DNA of 8,139 bases from an uncultured Pseudomonadota bacterium. GTDB lineage: Bacteria; Bdellovibrionota_B; Oligoflexia; Oligoflexales; CAILAO01. The notes under the pieces are model-generated. The model saw nothing but the letters and a program-made list of their open reading frames with translations. It was not told the origin of the DNA and did no database searches. Shown here in pieces: positions 6,377 to 8,139 of the stretch. Both the position numbers and the translations under genes were made by a program. The stretch is taken from assembly GCA_903832105.1 (NCBI GenBank), contig CAILAO010000132.1, positions 1 to 8,139 on the forward strand, in the 5' to 3' direction. The stretch's first letter is position 1, and every line of letters begins with the position of its first letter.

Positions 6377-7797
6377 ACCCGTTAGATGAAAAAATCAAGC
6401 AGGTCTTTCCAGATGAATCGGTGTATAAAATTCCAGAGCGGTATAGCATCTTTTCCGGGAGAACGTTACCCTCGTTTATTAAAGATTGGCTCATCCGTAA
6501 GTATACGGATGAGCGTGGCAGCCTGGACTCACATGGACTGTTAATTTTTTTGGAAGAGCATATCCCGCATAAAGACAGTGATATTAAAAATCGTTTGAGA
6601 ACGCATCAAGAAGAAATTACGATTTTAACGCGGTTTATTGTCGAGACCGATATTTTAAAAAATGTATTACGCTTTTCAATCCCCGATTTAGGGATAAAAA
6701 GCAATGAAGGGCGGATTCCCGATTATATTGCGAAACGCTATAAAGAGCATTTACGAGAGGGTGAAATTTGGGGCGTGCTCTCGCTTGCCTACATTCCACC
6801 GGATAGTAAACAAGCCGGAGCAGTCGAACTGGTAAATTTTAAGCCATTCAAACCGTATGAGATAGAGATTGAGTATTTCAGAAATGCCCGAAAAGAGTTT
6901 TCTTTTATAGAGTGGATTGACTTGCTTATTCGTTCGATGGAATACAATCCCGATGGTTTTGACAGCCTTACGCAAAAATTGCTATTTATCTCGCGGTTAT
7001 TGATCTTTGTCGAACCGAATTTGAATATCATCGAACTTGCGCCCAAAGGGACGGGGAAATCGTATATTTTCGGCAATCTGAGCAAGTACGGCTGGCTGAT
7101 TAGCGGCGGAACGGTCACGCGCGCGAAACTCTTTTACGATATTCAAAAGAGTGCGATGGGATTGATTACACATTATGATTTTGTGTCAATGGATGAAATC
7201 GAAACGATTCGATTTGCGGATGAAAATGAATTGCAAGGCGCCTTGAAAACTTACTTAGAACAAGGGGATTTTACCGTCGCCAAAGTCAAAGCCATTTCTT
7301 CCGCAGGGTTGATGCTCTTAGGCAATATCCCATTATCAAGCGACAAACGCCCGCTTAATGCGAAGTACTTTACCGGACTGCCGAGCTTTTTTCAATCGTC
7401 AGCGTTATTAGACCGATTTCATGGGTTTTTGGAAGGGTGGCATCTCAAAAGAATCAATGAGGATTTGACAATCAAAGGGTACACTTTGAATGTGGAATAT
7501 TTTTCAGAAATCCTGCATGCTTTCCGGGAAATCTCTGAGTATTCCCTTATTGTCAGTGAACTTTTAGAAGTTCCTCCGGATGCTGATAAAAGAGATACGA
7601 AAGCCATCAAAAAACTTGCTTCAGCGTATTTGAAATTATTATTTCCCCACGTAAAACGGCCAGAGGACATCAGTAAAGATGATTTTTATAATTTCTGCTT
7701 AAAGCCTGCTCTTGAGAAACGTGGAATTGTGAGAAAACAGCTTGCTCTTATTGATCGTGAATATCACGAAGATTTGCCTGATATTCGGGTTAAATAA
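6373..7797 (+). CDS. brxL: BrxL-type AAA+ ATPase of BREX, short form without Lon-like protease domain
   Basis: Residues about 1-150 resemble the BrxL N-terminal domain. An AAA+ core follows with Walker A PKGTGKS (224-230), the family-typical ISGGTVTRAKLF just after it, Walker B FVSMDE (270-275, D274 and E275), sensor 1 Asn in LLGNIP (N318) and a probable arginine finger in LLDRFHG (R348). The rest, to KRGIVRKQL near the C-terminus, fits the end of the BrxL ATPase region. At 474 residues it lacks the roughly 200-residue C-terminal Lon-like domain of BREX-1 BrxL, and no Ser-Lys protease dyad is present. Short BrxL forms exist, so this need not be a truncation. Studied BrxL proteins form ring-shaped assemblies on DNA and are needed for phage restriction. 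Translation is coupled to pglZ (ATGA at 6373-6376), with AAAGGA at 6361-6366 as its Shine-Dalgarno site. Confidence 0.88.
   Translation: MNPLDEKIKQVFPDESVYKIPERYSIFSGRTLPSFIKDWLIRKYTDERGSLDSHGLLIFLEEHIPHKDSDIKNRLRTHQEEITILTRFIVETDILKNVLRFSIPDLGIKSNEGRIPDYIAKRYKEHLREGEIWGVLSLAYIPPDSKQAGAVELVNFKPFKPYEIEIEYFRNARKEFSFIEWIDLLIRSMEYNPDGFDSLTQKLLFISRLLIFVEPNLNIIELAPKGTGKSYIFGNLSKYGWLISGGTVTRAKLFYDIQKSAMGLITHYDFVSMDEIETIRFADENELQGALKTYLEQGDFTVAKVKAISSAGLMLLGNIPLSSDKRPLNAKYFTGLPSFFQSSALLDRFHGFLEGWHLKRINEDLTIKGYTLNVEYFSEILHAFREISEYSLIVSELLEVPPDADKRDTKAIKKLASAYLKLLFPHVKRPEDISKDDFYNFCLKPALEKRGIVRKQLALIDREYHEDLPDIRVK
6489..6514 (+). repeat. Perfect inverted repeat (11-bp stem, 4-nt loop) inside the start of brxL
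   Basis: GCTCATCCGTA (6489-6499) is followed by the loop AGTA and by TACGGATGAGC (6504-6514). In RNA this would form a stable hairpin about 115 bases into brxL. It has no T-run after it, so it is not a classical terminator. It may only reflect codon choice for the encoded residues WLIRKYTDE, or could slow translation or stabilise mRNA. Confidence 0.6.
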
Positions 7798-7893
7798 GGT
7801 ACCACCGTAACGTTTATGAAAACGCAATCCGTTAGCTCCGATCCCAACGTCGAAGCCGTCCAAATCACATAACTTTTTTGGAGTGACGCGACA

Positions 7894-7900
7894 GAGGAGG
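7894..7900 (+). promoter_or_regulatory. Strong Shine-Dalgarno-like site GAGGAGG
   Basis: GAGGAGG sits eight bases before the ATG at 7909. Such a strong match outside a long gene suggests that it once served, or still serves, a real start codon. Confidence 0.55.
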
Positions 7901-7908
7901 AAAGATTT

Positions 7909-7995
7909 ATGGGATTAGCCGCATTAAAACAAGAAATTCAACCGCTGATGTTTGACGGGACCGCCGGAATGTTCGAACTTACCTTGAATATCTGA
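7909..7995 (+). CDS. 28-codon ORF, possible small protein or truncated gene start
   Basis: The ORF opens with MGLAALKQEIQPLMFDG and ends ELTLNI before TGA. I do not recognise it. Its amphipathic start looks like the first helix of a normal bacterial protein, and the ribosome binding site is excellent, so it could be a genuine small protein or the 5' stump of a gene destroyed by a deletion or by insertion of the repeat element that begins about 43 bases downstream. There is no domain evidence either way. Confidence 0.3.
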   Translation: MGLAALKQEIQPLMFDGTAGMFELTLNI

Positions 7996-8037
7996 GCAAG
8001 AAACCCTTATGATGAAAAATGTTCGGTAGTGGCTACC

Positions 8038-8139
8038 TGTAATGACATTAGACGTTGTCATGCATACCCCTGTCAGGGTTCAGAACCCTGACAGGGGTTA
8101 AACGACGAAAAGTGTATGATAACCTTGAATGTCATTACA
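8038..8139. mobile_element. MITE-like element with terminal inverted repeats, possibly incomplete at window edge
   Basis: TGTAATGACATT at 8038-8049 is perfectly repeated in inverse orientation as AATGTCATTACA at 8128-8139. The similarity continues inward imperfectly (10 of the next 16 positions match), giving arms of about 28 bases. Between them lies a near-perfect palindrome. Roughly 100 bases, terminal inverted repeats and no coding capacity are the features of a miniature inverted-repeat transposable element or an insertion-sequence remnant. A target-site duplication cannot be tested because the right arm ends exactly at the window edge. Confidence 0.5.
8066..8098. repeat. 33-base near-perfect palindrome (REP-like hairpin, possible terminator)
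   Basis: ACCCCTGTCAGGGTTC (8066-8081) and GAACCCTGACAGGGGT (8083-8098) are exact reverse complements separated by one A. As RNA or single-stranded DNA this forms a very stable hairpin. No T-run follows (TTAAACG), so an intrinsic terminator is not clearly supported on this strand. Similar CTGACAGGG palindromes are, from memory, scattered between genes in several environmental bacteria, so a REP-like dispersed repeat is likely. Confidence 0.7.

Larger units (their letters stand above)
7798..8037. other. Intergenic stretch after brxL, no convincing long gene
   Basis: No ORF of family size was seen on either strand. It contains the short ORF at 7909-7995, a T6 run at 7874-7879 without a stem in front of it, and a weak 5-bp inverted repeat GGTAG/CTACC at 8025-8037. 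I see no good rho-independent terminator directly after brxL. The stretch could hold the broken start of another gene. Confidence 0.5.

Noticed and set aside
1490..7797. The radical SAM protein and BrxL are both 474 residues long, considered as a sign of duplication
   Set aside because: The sequences are unrelated and carry different motifs; the equal length is coincidence.
7816..7872. An 18-codon ORF starting ATGAAAACG just after brxL, in the same frame as brxL
   Set aside because: No ribosome binding site and no recognisable sequence. The shared frame could hint at read-through of the brxL TAA, but the brxL end already looks natural.
8025..8037. GGTAG-TGG-CTACC inverted repeat considered as a terminator
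   Set aside because: The stem has only five pairs and no T-run follows.

Overview
All recognisable genes in this window lie on the + strand. It looks like a stretch of bacterial accessory (defence-island) DNA of moderate to low GC. It contains no rRNA, tRNA, CRISPR array or housekeeping gene, so the phylum cannot be assigned. The mix of a TumE-type toxin, a BREX-4-type PglZ and a palindromic intergenic repeat suggests an environmental bacterium, but that is only an impression.

Layout. (1) Bases 1-2914 are AT-rich and tightly packed: the 3' part of a HerA/FtsK-type ATPase gene (cut by the window edge), a BamHI/BglII-fold restriction endonuclease starting on the base after the ATPase stop codon, and a radical SAM protein starting four bases after the endonuclease stop. 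The ATPase lacks its usual C-terminal end and the radical SAM protein lacks its usual N-terminal region. The endonuclease therefore sits between two apparently broken genes. (2) Bases 2981-3983 hold small toxin-antitoxin-type genes: a minimal nucleotidyltransferase (MNT) without a HEPN partner, then a two-gene TumA-like/TumE-like pair. (3) Bases 3980-7797 hold a PglZ-family phosphatase of the BREX type 4 kind and a BrxL-type AAA+ ATPase without a Lon-like C-terminal domain. (4) Bases 7798-8139 hold no convincing long gene. They contain a 28-codon ORF with a strong ribosome binding site, then a roughly 100-base element with terminal inverted repeats around a perfect 16-bp palindrome that ends exactly at the window edge.

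How the genes fit together. The antitoxin-like gene, the TumE-like gene, pglZ and brxL form one translationally coupled unit, with stop/start overlaps at 3609-3615, 3980-3983 and 6373-6376. The canonical BREX-4 order is brxP-brxC-pglZ-brxL. Here the position immediately before pglZ is taken by a toxin-antitoxin pair, and neither brxC nor brxP is in the window. The most interesting possibility is therefore a variant, rewired or decaying BREX-4 locus with a toxin-antitoxin guard module built into its operon, next to a solitary restriction enzyme, an ATPase remnant and a radical SAM protein. Whether brxP and brxC lie upstream of base 1 cannot be decided here.
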